Notes: generated from the sequence alone by a model not told the origin. A stretch of DNA of 64,000 nucleotides from Cephalopachus bancanus (GCA_027257055.1 JAPVLO010000179.1:682001-746000), one strand, 5' to 3'; numbered from the stretch's first letter, positions 24,282 through 37,580 are shown. Made by a program: numbers and translations.

Positions 24282-24349
24282 ATCTAGAAAAATGAATTGG
24301 TGAAAGTAGCCAAGAACACTCTGAAAAGGAAGAAGAATGACAGTAGGTT

Positions 24350-25195
24350 TGTACTGTTAGGTAGAGAAATACAATACAGTGGTTTGGTGCAGTATAAGAA
24401 GAGACAGATTAATGGAACAAAACAAAAAGCTCAGAAGTAGATTCAAGGATATAGAATATTTTAACAAACAATACAGGACACGTTTTAGACTAGTGATAAA
24501 GAATTAATTATGTGGTATATGTTGGTAAAGCAATTATATAAAAATTGTGAGATAAAAAAAATGAGATCCCTACTACACATCAAAATAAACCCTAGATAAA
24601 TTAAAAATGTAGATGCAAAAAATCATAAAAGAACTAGGAAAAAAAAGATGATTTATATTTTTTCTTGGGGTATGACCTTTATAAACACAGAAACAAAAGC
24701 TGAGACATCCAGAGAAAAGATTGGAAAGATTTTAAGCTATTTTTTATGTATCAAAAGAAAAGGCAAATGACAAACTAGGAAAAAAAGTTTTCCTAACACA
24801 TGATAGACAAGAGTAATATCTTGCAAGCGAAAGGAAAACTATGTTAATAAAAAAATAAAAAGATGGCCAGTAAACACAGTTACTAGTAATTAAAACAAGC
24901 TATTGGTTTTTTCACTTAGAGATTTATAAACTCAAGAATAGTAGGACACCCAGTGTTAGCAAGAGCCCACAGAGACAGGCACCTCCACTCAGATGAATGG
25001 GCGTGGGAAATGGAAATCATGCAGCAAGTCAATGGGGCAACTCTGCCTTACAAAGGCATACATCATGGTGTAGTAATTCCAGCTCTGGGAATGCACCCTA
25101 AGGACAAATGCAGAGACATGGGCCAAGCTTTATGGGTAAGAATGCTCATCACAGCACCCTTTATGGTAGGAAGTACTACTGCGGTATTATAACTA
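24350..25195 (+). mobile_element. Old L1 (ORF2 3' part), fragment
   Basis: Diverged sequence corresponds to the end of L1 ORF2: attaatggaacaaaac..., gagacaggcacc..., ggaatgcaccctaagg. The reading is full of stops and indels. Confidence 0.75.
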
Positions 25196-25204
25196 TTTTT
25201 TTCC

Positions 25205-25445
25205 TTTTATTTCATGTAAATACTTAAGGTGTACAGCATGAAGCTTTGATACACTTACCTTGATAGGCTATATACAGTGATTACTATAGTTAAGCAAATT
25301 AACATACCCATCATCTCAGTTACCTTTATTTTTTATTTTTTGTGCCAAGTCCCTAAATCTATGCTCTTGACAAATTACCAGCATACAATACAATATTGCT
25401 AAATACAGTCTTCATGTTGTATACTAGATCTCTAGGTACAGTGAT
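25205..25445 (+). mobile_element. L1 3'-region fragment
   Basis: The segment ggtgtacagcatgaagctttgatacac...gtgattactatagttaagcaaattaacatacccatcatctcagttacc...tagatctctagg is the familiar old-L1 untranslated stretch. Confidence 0.75.
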
Positions 25446-25499
25446 GCATTTGGTTTTTTTTTTAATCTTTTTTTTAGATGTGGGGTACAATTCAGGATT

Positions 25500-25795
25500 A
25501 GCAGTGATGCTTTTGAAGACTCTTTAAAAATTCAGGAAAGGCTCACAAAACATTAAAAGGAAAATGTAGATTACAAAGTATATTTTGTGTTCTTAAAATG
25601 GCTGAAATATAAATGCATGTTTCATATATGTATGTTAGGAAAATGGACTGAAGCAGTATACACCAAAGTGTTAATAGTGGTCAAATTAAGGATGATGTTA
25701 ATTATATTTTTTGTGGTTTTTCATAGTCCCCAAATGGTCTACAGTGAGGACTATGTCCTTTAAAATGAAAAAGAAAAAAGCCAGAAAATCAAAAC
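25500..25795 (+). mobile_element. L1 3'-end fragment
   Basis: The aaaatgtagattacaaagtatatttt...gtgttaatagtggtcaaattaaggatgatg...aaatggtctacagtgagg pattern resembles an old L1 3' end. Confidence 0.6.
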
Positions 25796-26481
25796 TTGTA
25801 TTTTAGAGATATCAGAGAAAAGACTTTCATGGATCTCCTAAGTGGGATTGCAGTGGCAATTCACTGAAGTTATGTACCCACTTCTTGGGTCTCATCTCAT
25901 AATCTGATATTATTTTTATTAGCTGATCCTTCAAGTATAGCCAACTACAGTTGGTTGAAAAGACCAGGAAGCCCCTGAGGGTTGGGGAACTGGCCAGGTA
26001 TCCCACTGTGCTACAGGTCTCCAGGCATATGGTCCCCAGGCCCAGTGCCAAGCAGCCGTGCAGAACGGTCACCATGCCTCCAGCACAGAGCTCCACAGTC
26101 TCCTCACTGGCCACCAAGGACCCAGGGTGAGGGGACCCTGAGTATAGGACAATTTGTGTGAGCATTATTCATGCCCATTTACTCCTTTGCATGACTAGGA
26201 GGTCTGGTGGGGAGTCTCTTCCATAGAATGATGAAGGAGATGGGTAAATGTAGACAAATTGAAATGAGAGCAGGGGCTTGGCCTCATGAGTCACTGTACT
26301 CTTTCTTTTTAGTCTGGTCAACTGCCAGCAAATCAACTCCATATTCCTATTGAAACGAAAAAAAAAATTAAGTTTGCAAATCCAAACTGAATTTACCTAA
26401 GGCTGATGCATTTGCTGAGTACTGAATATGATTAAATAAAAATGAAGTCAGGCAATTATTTGGACTTTCATGTCAATTCTT

Positions 26482-26767
26482 TTTTTTTTTTTTTGAGTTG
26501 GAGTCTCACTCTGTCACCCAGACTGGAGTGCAGTGGCCGCTCCCGGCCACCGTAGCCTCGACCTGCTGGGCTCCGGTGATCCTTCCATCTCAGCCTTCCG
26601 AGTAGCCGGAATTACAGGCATGCACTAACACGCCCGGCTGATTTTCTGATTTATTATAGAGATGAGGTCTCGCTGCCCAGGCGGGTCTCGAACCCGCGGG
26701 CTCAGGCAATCCACTCACCTCAGCCTCCCAAAGGCGCGGGATTACAGGCTGAGCCACCGAGCCCGGC
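26482..26767 (-). mobile_element. Alu, derived lineage, young-looking
   Basis: A perfect 15-bp target-site duplication TTCATGTCAATTCTT (26467 and 26768) flanks it. It carries the full diagnostic set and the GGCAGCGAGACC short left arm. Confidence 0.97.
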
Positions 26768-27127
26768 TTCATGTCAATTCTTAATGTGTCCTCTTTCAAG
26801 TTAGACAATTTCTTCCAAGTAATTTCAGAGAAACTGAAAAGCTCTCAATTGCTAAAGTATTTCAGAGATAGACTTTGGAAGTCTAAATTTTAAAAAAATT
26901 ATGAGTTAGTATGGAAAAGAAGATATAGACATAGACTGATAATTTTCAGAATTCTTACAGATTCTTATTACTTATAAAGTCTATAGGTTTTTCTGGCTGG
27001 TTTACAGCATGTAGAGATATAAAATCAGATTAAGAAAAGGAAGATGCAGAGGCCTTCTTTTTCCTGTCGGTAGGAAGTTATCAAGATTCCTTTACCCATA
27101 TGAAAGTCTCATTGAAATGCTGTGAGA

Positions 27128-27415
27128 AGCCGGGCTCGGTGGCTCAGCCTGTAATCCCGTACCTTTGGGAGGCTGAGGTGAGTGGATTGCCTGAGCTCAC
27201 GGGTTCGAGACCCACCTGGGCAACTTGGCAAGACCTCATCTCTACAATAAGTCAAAATGAGCTGGGTGTGGTAGCGTACGCCTGTAGTTCCAGCTACTTG
27301 GAAAGCTGAGGCGGAAGGATCGCTGGAGCCCAGCAGGTCGAGGCTGCGGTGGCCGGGAGCAGTCACTGCACTCCAGTCTGGGCGACAGAGTGAGACTCCA
27401 ACTTAAAAAAAAAAA
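27128..27415 (+). mobile_element. Alu, derived lineage
   Basis: A perfect 14-bp target-site duplication GAAATGCTGTGAGA (27114 and 27416) flanks it. The left arm retains CAACTTGGCAAGACC. The middle reads CTCTACAATAAGTC. Confidence 0.96.
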
Positions 27416-27765
27416 GAAATGCTGTGAGATGTGAAAGATGAGAATCATTAGCTTCTTGTTCAGCTAGAAGCACCAGATCTTGGCCGGATGATACCTCCTC
27501 CCCTTTCCCACTCTTCAGTCATACCTTTAATGGCTCCTAGGGAGACTGGCTTCCTTCATGCCAAGGAGGCACCTTGCACTGCAGTTATGCACAAGACCCA
27601 AAAACATATATCACCCCTCAGATTTAACTGAAAATCTTCCATGGCCATAATGCAAGTGAAGCCCTTTTTCCTTGGCCCGTTAACAGGATAGTGGTGATAT
27701 CAACAGCGGCCAGCTTGGGTACTAACTCATGCCAGGAACAATGCTGAACTCTTCCTTTACACATC

Positions 27766-28124
27766 TGTTATGGACTGATGTCTTGTGTTTCCCCAAGATT
27801 CATATGCTGAAGCCCTAATGCCCAATGTGATAGCATTCAGGTGAGGTTTTTGGGAGGTAATGAGGTTTAGATGAGAGCATGAAGGTGGCGCCCCAATGAT
27901 AGGTTTCGTGTCTTCATAAGAAGAAGGAGAGCCATCAGAGCTTCCTCTGTCCCCCATGGTAGGACTTGGCAAGAAGGTAGCTTTCTGTAAGCCCCGGGAA
28001 GAAGAGTCTCACCAGAACCCATGCGAGTATCCTGATCTTGGATTCTGTAGCCTCCAGAACCGTGAGAAATAAATGTGTGTTGTTTGAGCCCTCAGCCTGT
28101 GGTTACAGCAGCCAAGCTACGACA
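27766..28124 (+). mobile_element. Solo LTR, MLT1-type (ERVL-MaLR)
   Basis: It starts TGTTATGGACTG and ends AAGCTACGACA. In between it has the known MLT1 landmarks: attcatatgctgaagccctaa, gggaggtaatgaggtttagatgag, cagcctccagaaccgtgagaaataaa. No internal retroviral coding sequence accompanies it, so it is a solo LTR of about 359 bp. Confidence 0.85.
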
Positions 28125-28807
28125 ATAGAGTATTTAATAATTCTATTCTTATCAGACCCCAGAGTCACATATTATCATCACTGGTTGACAGACAAGAAAA
28201 CCAAAACACAATCAACAGTTAAGTACTCTTTCAAGATCCTTCACACTTGGCGATGGGGCACCAACCTAAGCCCAACCCCAAGCCTGCATTCTTGGTCACA
28301 GTCCTAACACTCAGAGGTACCCTGCAGGGTTCTCATAGTTCAATCTCCTAACTTTGGGCTGTTTTCCTTCTTGTGTTTTTGAGGTTTCTGAGCTCCAAAT
28401 TGCTGAGTTTTCTCATCCAAAAAAAAATCTCGGCCTTTCTATAGCAAAAGAGCACAAAGGACTTTATAGGAATGGTTGCAAATTGCTACATTCACGAGGT
28501 ACCTCCTGGCTATGAAATAATATCTGTTGGCACTAAGGACTTCTGAAAGGATCTGAGGCTGCAGACAGCAGAAGTCCTTATTTGGAAAAGTAAGACAGAA
28601 AACTATTATTAGAAGACAAAAAACCACAAAGTAAATGAAGAAAAGAGGAGGAAAATTATACTGAGACACTGGCTGAAGAGGGGGTACAGCCATGAAGCCG
28701 GAGTGTGGCTGGGGTTTCCCTGTCCCAAGACAACAGGGCTGAAGGGCAACAGCCAGGCCACCAAGTGCAAGCTCAGGGTCACTGGGCCCATCTGAGATGA
28801 ACAGAGA

Positions 28808-28826
28808 CCCCCCCCACCCACCCACC
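28808..28826. repeat. C-rich tract
   Basis: The run cccccccacccacccaccc is a short simple repeat. Confidence 0.7.
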
Positions 28827-29238
28827 CTATCAAGCTCTACTTTTTCCTGGGTAGAGAACACATTGATAAAAATAACAGGTCACTGCACAGGCAAATTTGG
28901 AGAACATGACATACATCTGCTTTGCAATGTGGGCTGGTCAGTTCATTTGAAACCTTAGGGACATATATCTTGAAACGCAGTTATTGTAAAATTGCTAGCT
29001 AAAATATACTACCACACAGTAATCTGAACTAAACATCCACAAAATAAACTAAACTAAAAATGATAATGTAAAACTGTCAGTTATAATTAATACGCAAAGA
29101 AAAATGGAAACTCATGACCATTGCAAAACCATAATAATGACTGCACCAAAAACAAAGTATCCGTCCCCAAACTGTAAGAATTCCAACTCTGAATGTACAT
29201 ATACATGCAGGCACTTATGAATGAAATACCGAATCAGG

Positions 29239-29648
29239 GCCAGACACAATGGCTCATGCCTATAATCCCAGCACTTTGGGAGATGGAAGTGAGAGGATTG
29301 TCTGAACCCAGGGGTTCGAGACCAGCCTGGGCAACTTGGCAAGACCTCATCTCTACAATACATTAAAAAAAAAAAAATCGCTGAGGCGGAAGGATCACCA
29401 GAGCCCAGCAGGTCGAGGCTGCGGTAGCCGGGAGCGGCCACTGCACTCCAGTCTGGGCAACAGAGTGAGACTCCAACCCAAAAAAAAAAAATCAACTGTG
29501 TGTGGTGGCGCAGACCTGTAGTTCCAACTACTTGAAAGGCTGAGGAGGAAGGATCGCTGGAGCCCAGCAGGTCATCAAGGCTGCGTTGGCTGTAAATGTG
29601 CCACTGCATTCCAGCCTGGGCAACAGAGATTCCAATTAAAAAAAAAAA
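29239..29648 (+). mobile_element. Three-armed Alu (left arm plus two right arms)
   Basis: A left arm (29239-29360) runs into A13. A first right arm (CGCTGAGGCGGAAGGATC...CTCCAACCC) with A11 follows, then a second, older-looking right arm (ACTGTGTGTGGTGGCGC...GAGATTCCAATT). The outer flanks ATACCGAATCAG / ATACCAAGTCAG (29227 and 29649) are a plausible target-site duplication with two mismatches. Confidence 0.85.
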
Positions 29649-30609
29649 ATACCAAGTCAGAATCCACATTTCAGAAGCCTCTACCAACTTAGTAGGTGAC
29701 CAGTAAGTGCTGCTTGGGCATTCAAATAGTTGAAAATCAGTAGAAATGTATGCCATTTGCCTATGAACACTGAGGACGAGGTTATGGTTCTTTAAAAATA
29801 ATCTGCTCCTAGCCTCCTATTGCTCTACTAGAAGGAAATCTAACAGTCCATCAAGAGATATATTATTTCCCAATCTAATAATAATAATGCAAAAGAATCA
29901 GAAGTACTTTGAAAGCAAAACAAAGATGTAAAATCTTACAAATAATATATTAAAATGTTGTCCTCTTTTCACAAAAAATTCACACTCATTTTCTTCAGAT
30001 GTACATCATGTGAAAAAATACTTAGTACTTTGTTTCAAAGAAAAGCTCGTGTGAAAAAGTTCTGAGTTACTGCTGATACTGTTTTATAATAATCTGCCAT
30101 TGTACCCTACAGCTCTCTCTAATTTGACTTTGAATATCATTCTAAATGACAGAGTGCATTGTCACACTGGTAAAATTTTATATACACAGTGGTCAACTCA
30201 GCAAATGCAAACTTAAGACGTGCATTTCAGTAGATATAAATTAAGAAAGGTATAAACAAAAATTGAGTACTAGCTCACAATGTGTATTTTGGAGAAAGTG
30301 AGCTGGTGTCTACAATTTATTTTCAAACCCACCAAAAAATAAGATATGTGAATAGCTAAAAAGATGGCTAAACAATCAGACATCTGATAATCAAGTATAG
30401 TCGAAGTACTAACCCAGAATGTAAGTGGTGGGTATACAGGTGTGTGTACTGTGAAGTTCTTGGGAGGAAAAACATTAGGCATGTAGATTTTCATCTTCAC
30501 TGAAAAGTTCATATAATTTGATTGAATAGTCATTAAAATTATGACTACTAAAAATTTTTAATGACGGGGAATTTTTCATAAAACATCAGTCTGCTAAATA
30601 TAGGATAAA

Positions 30610-30815
30610 AACATATACTTAATATAATCTCAACGAAATTAAATATTTTTGTCTTGGAAATGTTTGGGAGCAAATATACTAAAATGCTAATAATTCTTAT
30701 CAGTGGGGAAGTAGAATTTTGAGTGACTTCATATTTTTCTTTATAGTTTTCTAAATTCCATCAAATAGTCAAAATTAATAAACATTATTTTTTCAAATCA
30801 GAAAGGTTGTTATTT
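30610..30815 (+). mobile_element. L1 3'-end fragment
   Basis: Resembles an old L1 tail (ttcttatcagtggggaagtagaattttgagtgacttcatatttttctttatagttttctaaattcc). Confidence 0.6.
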
Positions 30816-32777
30816 TTTAAGGACAATGAAACTAGTGCAGTGCCGAAACCCCACACCCCCATTAAATCTTTGCTTTACCTCACCTGGAAATGATAGATGA
30901 GACTGATGGACCCTGAGCACTCAAGCCAGATAGAAATGAACAGGAGATTAAACTGCAGGATTAACCCCCAGGCAGGATTAGCTCTGGGCTGCTGGGGATC
31001 ATCAAATACATCTTCACACAGAGGACAAAGTAGAGCTTAATGTATACGTGGAGACACTAAATGAAACTCTAATTGGAATCTGAAGGCTTCCTATCCGAGA
31101 GACTCTCTCACTAGGCGAGGCCTAATAATACCCCATCCGACTTACTGACCCACATCTGCCAAGGATCCTTGTTATCTGGAGCCACTGCTTGGTTCCATTA
31201 ATCATCCACCAACTGCTCTGAAATATCAAAAGTATCTCTGGCTAGCATTCTGTGTAAAAGCCATTCATGTCCCTTGGGTAAATCTTCAGCAATTCTCATC
31301 TCCAAGCATTGGCAGTTTGGATTCCTACCTCTAAGCATCTACCAGGGCACAATCTTTAAGTGGTTTAAGGTAAGGGAGTGGATTCAGGTAGAAGATTCAG
31401 TTAGGCAAGTAAAAACTGAGCTGCAGGGGGAAGCACAGGATGTTACCTACTTGTGCAGCACAAGAAACCCCTGGAGGCCTGAGAGCTGCACAGCCCTGGC
31501 CTTCCTTCTGAGGTGGGTCAGCCAGTGGGAGCCTGGGAAAGAAACACGCTTCCAATAAAAGGTAACCTGGGGCCGAAGAACAATACCTGGCCCGGGATTG
31601 AGGACGGGCGCAGAGCAGAAGACAAGGAGGAGTGCCCAACCACACCTGCTCACCCTCAGCTCTGTCCTGCTGAGATCAGGAAGGGGGCTGGGCAGGGCTG
31701 CAGCTGGGAGCAGGCATTCCGCAGAAGAAGGAAAACAGCCCGGGTTCATGTGATGACAACCAAATAAGCCAATTTTATTATCTCCGGTGTCTTGAGTGGA
31801 CACTTGGGCTAAGAAGGTCAACACCCCAAATCGTGACTATTTCTGCTAACATATTTATGAGATAGAACATTGCAGACAGTGTCTAAAAGCAGGCTCAGTT
31901 GCCAGACCCTGAGTTTTCAACTGCAACCCCTCAACAGCTAACGCTGTCATTTGCAAGTCCCCACTGGGGCGCCCAGGCCCTAGTCTCTGATGCAGACAGT
32001 GATCAGGGCACAGGATCTGCAGACCATCACTCTAGCAGGCCTGGGAGAGCACACTCTCCCCCCAGCAGCTCCAGCAGCTCATGCCTTGCTTGGAAAACGA
32101 TGAAGGTGGCCTCATTAGGCATCGTGCCTCAGTGTGCCCCTGCTGAAATGCAGGCCTGGTGTCCTCATTAACCCCCCCTTTTTGTGTGCAGAATCTGCTG
32201 CCTTCTTTTTATAACCAAATCGGTTTAGGTTTTTGTCTTCTAAATGACACAAAAATCTGTGACCAGCTTCTCACATGAAATTCTGGTCCGAGAAAATCCA
32301 GATGTTGTTGGAATTTTACCTGCAAGCCATACAAATCTAGACGCCCTCCCACAGATAGGAAAGGGCAAAAGAGTGCGTTATTCAGACCTGCGGCAGCATT
32401 TTATTGGGATGGCGCCTCCTGCAGCTGTCTGTAGATCTCTTTGTGCAATCAAGCTGGACTCCAATGGTCTCTGAGTTGACAGGAGGAAAGAGGCTTAATC
32501 AGGAAGTACTGTCTGCCTGAAAGTTCCTCCCACTTTCTTCTCTGATGCAGCAGCTCCCTGCTGGACAGGACTCACGTCTCTGACAAGCCTGCATGCCCAC
32601 TTCTGCACCATCACCTGTCCAAGAATGAAAGTGCATGTTCCAGGACCTTCTAACTCTTAGATTCCCTGGTTTTATTATTCAACAATAATCACTCCCACTC
32701 AAAACAGAAGAGAGAAGCTTCCCTGGAGGATGTGTAGGAGAAAGAGGGAAGGTCCTGCAGGCTTACAGCATCTTCTT

Positions 32778-33078
32778 TTATTTTTTATTTTTTTTTTGAG
32801 TTGGATTCTCACTCTGTCACCCAGACTGGAGTGCAGTGGCCGCTCCCGGCCACCGCAGCCTCGACCTGCTGGGCTCCGGCGATCCTTCCGCCTCAGCCTT
32901 CCAAGTAGCTGGAACCATAGGCGTGCGCCACCACACCCGGCTAATTTTTTTTTGATTTATTGTAGAGATGAGGTCTCACCAAGTTGCCCAGACGGGTCTC
33001 GAACCCGCGGGCTCAGGCAATCCACTCATCTCAGCCTCCCAAGGCGCGGGATTACAGGCTGAGCCACTGAGCCTGGCT
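32778..33078 (-). mobile_element. Alu, derived lineage
   Basis: A perfect 13-bp target-site duplication ACAGCATCTTCTT (32765 and 33079) flanks it. It retains the longer left arm (accaagttgcccagacgg on this strand). Confidence 0.96.
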
Positions 33079-33984
33079 ACAGCATCTTCTTACTGGCACT
33101 TCTCACCCCTGTGTCTTCAGTCCACTCCTTCTCGAGGATGACCCAAGAGAAAACTGGGGCTTGCAGAGGTGAATTATGAAGGGCAAGCGAGGCCTCGCCC
33201 TGGGGCGTTCTGCCGACCACTTCACAGCTGACTCTGAAGCACACGCAACCAGGCCCTGACAGCACAGCACAGCTTCTCATAGTCGTGGTGTCTTTGCTTT
33301 GCCAATCACCATCTGTTCAGTCAGTCACTTCTCACTCCTTGGCTCACCAGAGCAGAGCATGGGTGTCTCTAGCATAGTCGTCCAAGGTTTTCATCCTTCT
33401 GCCTCTACCTCGTTCACAGGCCTTACTCAGATGCACACACTTAGCCACTCCCAACACCCATCTGGAAATGAAACTGCCTCTTTAGAAAACGAACAGGTAT
33501 TCAGAGAAAGAGCCTCTCGGAAATTAAGCAAAGCAAATAAGCAAAGACCAGGGAAAGGCTTTTTTCAGCCCACTGAGTGTCAATTCACTTGTTCTTCTTG
33601 CCACACAGCTCAAATTTTGAGGCAGCCCCATGGTGCTTTGGTCAAACACCTCCGCCGGTCACTGTTTTGCTTTGACTTTTCTCTTGGCTATTTTATTTCT
33701 TCTCTTTTTATCACCAGGAATAACAGCACCTGTGATTGGTCTCTCAGAGCTGAATGTATAATTTGACTATTTAAAAGCCTCCACAGTATGCCTTTGAAAA
33801 ATCTCTGAAAATTCAAATCCTAGCATGTTTTTTCACTGGATAATAAACCTTATTCCAAAGCTGGCCCAACATCTTCAAAAGGTTCCCAGTTTTCCAGCAA
33901 GTATGTGAAGGCATGCAAACTACATCGTGAAAGGGTACATGGACCCTCACCAAATCCAGGTACGTGGCTCAGTCCCATGGCTTC

Positions 33985-34115
33985 AGGCTAGTTCCTTGAG
34001 CTCCTGGTACAATTTACTCATTTAAAAGTGGGAATAATAGTAATACCTACCTTATATAAAGTGTTCTTGTAAGGATTAAATGAAGTAATATGTTTAATAA
34101 GTGGTCACCATAAAA
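33985..34115 (+). repeat. MIR element
   Basis: The segment atttaaaagtgggaataatagtaatacctaccttatata...gtaaggattaaatgaagtaat is the central and 3' MIR. Confidence 0.75.
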
Positions 34116-35483
34116 AGCAAACATTACCCTGCCACACAATTATGATTCTTTTCTTGATTAATATTTTCAAGTGATAATCATTCTTTTTTCTTCAAAGTTG
34201 AGAGGAAGAACCATTATTAACCATTTTAGCTTTCTTCTCTCTCTATGAAAAAAGCCAATGTTAAGAAAAAGGTTTTTTATTACGCATGGGAAAAGTATGT
34301 TTGAAGTATGTGCTTTTTTAACAGTGTAGTTTCTATATATTCTTTTCTGTATATGGAACAGAATTTAGATAATTTAGAACCTTGACTTTACATCCCAGGG
34401 CATATAAAGTCTGTCATGAAAATGTCTTACTATTGTCTGTTAATAATTCATAGAATAAATTTTAAGTTAACAACAAAACTCTCTCCCACAGTAAGAGGGC
34501 ACTATTTCTATAATTTCAGGGAGCTAAGTGGGTCAGATTTTCCACAATGCCATGAAGTATGCCAAGAACCAATGGCAAAAACGGTTTCATGCACACAATT
34601 TATAGAATGAGTCAAACCATCAGGAGAAAAGCGATGATGCATGCTCTCTGCCCTGCTATTAGAGCCTAATTATTAAAGAAGAGACACTCCTCTTTGGGAC
34701 TGAGGGCTTTTCTTCAACATATTAGGCAAGAAGGCTGAAAGAGATGGGCTGACCCAAAGGATAAGTAAAAGCACAAAGCAGAGGAGAGCAAAATAAAGAG
34801 AAAGGAGGTTAAAAAACACCTTCCATGCAATAGCTCCTACCTTTGGTTTCTGATGGAAATTGAGACACTCAGAGAGTATGACATGAGCCAGGCTGGTACT
34901 CTCCTCTTTGTTCTTGACATGAATCAACATACGGATGGAAGAAATGAGTAAAGACTCAGGTTCTGGCCCATGCGTGGCTTTATGGCATATTGGGACTTTG
35001 ATGTCTGGGTTGGCCCGTGGGAGAAGCACATAGCCAGCCTGCCTCATACCTGTCCCAGGATGACCCTGCCCATGGTTGTTCCTTTCTTGGACATTTTTCA
35101 CTACTTTATTTCTAACTTCTAACCTGATAACTTCTGGGTTTCGGTTCTATTTTCCTCCACACAACTGAAACCAGACAGAACAACTCAGCCCCTCTTGTCA
35201 CAAGCCTCCTTCACTCTGGACAGATTTTGGATATGTTGTTACAAATGAGGACATTTTAAATGGACTTAGTTGTGAATTAGCATTCTGGGGTGGAGAATTT
35301 CTTTGTGCCGTTTAATCCTTACAAGAACCCTTTATTATAGGCTACAGAATATAGAGATTGTCCAGCTGCCAAAAAATAATTAAGAATGAAATTGATAAAG
35401 AAGAGAAAGAATACGCAGAAAATGAAATGTAGCCCAGCCCAGAAACAGCGGCAGCAATGACAAGAGGGCACAGACTCTATCAC

Positions 35484-35540
35484 CTTGACTATTGTAAATA
35501 ATGCTGCTGTGAACATTGGTGTACAAGTGTGTTTGAATCC
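35484..35540 (-). mobile_element. Short L1 fragment
   Basis: The segment gactattgtaaataatgctgctgtgaacattggtgtacaagtg is a typical L1 stretch in reverse orientation. Confidence 0.65.
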
Positions 35541-36889
35541 CTCATAAGTAGTATTTTAAGAGTATTTTCGCCCAAGCCCAAGAGTGTACATCCCACCTGT
35601 CTTCCCCCTCCATTTTCTCATGCTTCATCTCTTCCTTCTCACCCTCACCTGTACACAGATGGGTATTCACTCACTTCCTTCTTGCACACCCTGTGTTCCT
35701 CACTTTGGCTGCTAGTCATCGCTCCTGTCTCCATCCCCATGGGGGTTCCCGGCAGCCTCTGTCCTCAAGAGTTGAAGACGTGCAGTCATCACCAACTCCC
35801 CTCCTTCCTTACTCCTGCCAACCCATCACCCACTGTACATTCTCTTTTCTATTCACCCTTCTTTCCCACAGCCAGGCAAGACTTGAACACCTAGGACCCT
35901 CCATTTGAGAGCCTCCTTGGTGGGGGTGCCCCCCTGGGGTGCTCCCCTCAGTCAGTCCTGAACTATTTAATAATGTTTGGGCTGAGAAAAAAATCACTGT
36001 GGCCACTCCATCTAATTTAAATGTCCCTGCGTGTTTGCAATGTGGCTGTCTCTCTGATATACAGAGTGTTCTGTGTTGTGCACACTCACAGGCACATGGT
36101 TGGCTTTCCCGTGGAGATCACACAACACTAAGCAGGTGGCTTGTTTTCATGGCAGCAAATCGATGCCATTCATCCAAGCGTCCTTACATTTTCTCTCTGA
36201 AAATCCCAACCTACAGAAACATACCTGAGGCAGGGTAGCTACCACAGGTTAGCCATAGACAGATAAATTTTCAATAGGTAGGTTTTAGGAAGCGTTCAGA
36301 CATTTTTAAAATTACATTTTACTGCAGGCTGAGCTGGCAGTCTACCCCACCCCCTCTGCAAATCAAAAGAAAACTCCATCAGATGCAAGACTAGGACAGC
36401 CCAATCTTTCAATTCATGGTTTAGTGTAATAATCACTAAGAATCTTTCAGGTTCAAAGACCACCCCTTAACTGGCCAAAGCCATAGAATGATAATAAGAC
36501 CACCTGTTAGCTAAGGAACTTGTGGATTGGGTCTGCCACTAAAGACAATGTGGTCAGGAAAAGACCACCCCTCCCCTTTTCTCCTCCCATCAGGAGCCCA
36601 GAGATGTCAATCTCCGGAGCGGTGGTGGCCTCTAGGCTCCACCTTTTTAGCATATCAATCATTGTGAAGGTACATCAAGTTTATTGTAAGGAGCAAAGGC
36701 ACAGGTTTTTTTCACCCATGCCAGCTCTGGCATGTCGCTCTTTCTTTTCTCCCTTCTTTCTCTAATAAACTGTTTGAAAACTTTGCTGGCCACTCTAAAA
36801 CTCATTTAAAAACGAGTCAAAGAACCCATGGGTTGTTTCATCCCACCCGGCATCATTACCCTTTAAAACACTAATATCAGGGACTCAAA

Positions 36890-37290
36890 CACATTTGCAC
36901 ACCAATGCTCATGGCAGCACTAGTCACAATGGCTAGAAGGTGATACAACCCAAGTGTTCATCAACACATGAATAGATAAACTAAACATGGTATAACATGC
37001 CATGGAATTTTACTCAGACATTAAAAGGACTAAAACAAGGACAAATGCTGTATGATTCCACTTAAATGAAATACCTAGAATAGATAAATTCACAGAGACA
37101 GAAAGCAGAACAGCAGTTAATTATCAGAAACTGAGGGGTAGGGAGAGTGGGGAGTTATTGTTTAATGAGTGCACAGCTTCTGTCTGGGATGATGAAAAAG
37201 TTCTTGAACTAGATAGTGGATTGCTTAACACTGTGAATGTGTATGATGCCATTAAATCGTGTGATTCAAAGGGTTAAAAAAGTAACTTTT
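36890..37290 (+). mobile_element. L1 3' end, first part (split by an Alu)
   Basis: Landmarks are catggcagcactagtcacaatggctag, acccaagtgttcatcaacacatgaatagata and tgtatgattccacttaaatgaaat. The element resumes after the Alu at 37581 (gtaacttttatgtatatttaccata) to about 37617. Confidence 0.85.
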
Positions 37291-37580
37291 GGCCAGATTC
37301 GGTGGCTCAGCCTGTAATTCCAGTACTTTGGGAGACCCAGGTGAGTAGATTGCCTGAGCCCACGGGTTCGAGACCAGCCCTGGCAACTTGGAAAGACCTC
37401 GTCTCTACAATAAATCAAAAAATAGCCGGGCATGGTAGTGCACACCTGTAGCTCCAGCTACTTGGAAAGCTGAGGCGGAAGGATCACCAGAGCCCAGCAG
37501 GTTGCCAGTGGGGTGGCTGTGAGTGTGCCACTTCACTCCAGCCTGGGCAACAGTGAGACTCCAACGCAAAAAGGGGGGGG
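37291..37580 (+). mobile_element. Alu, intermediate form, nested in L1
   Basis: It has GGCTCAGCCTGTAATTCC but still CAGTACTTTGGG, and the GTGGCTGTGAGTGTGCCAC right arm. It therefore carries some but not all derived bases. The 9-bp target-site duplication is GTAACTTTT (37282 and 37581). The tail ends in G9. Confidence 0.94.

Noticed and set aside
29112..29756. 214-codon minus-strand frame
   Set aside because: It is the familiar antisense reading of Alu ([15 protein letters not shown]...), here lengthened by the three-armed element.
33299..33766. 155-codon plus-strand frame
   Set aside because: No recognisable domain, no splice context on that strand, and average composition; likely chance.
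34837..34960. Minus-strand segment ending ...NFHQKPK before gtagga
   Set aside because: A donor-like GT is present but no acceptable acceptor was found upstream, and no resemblance to MTCL1.
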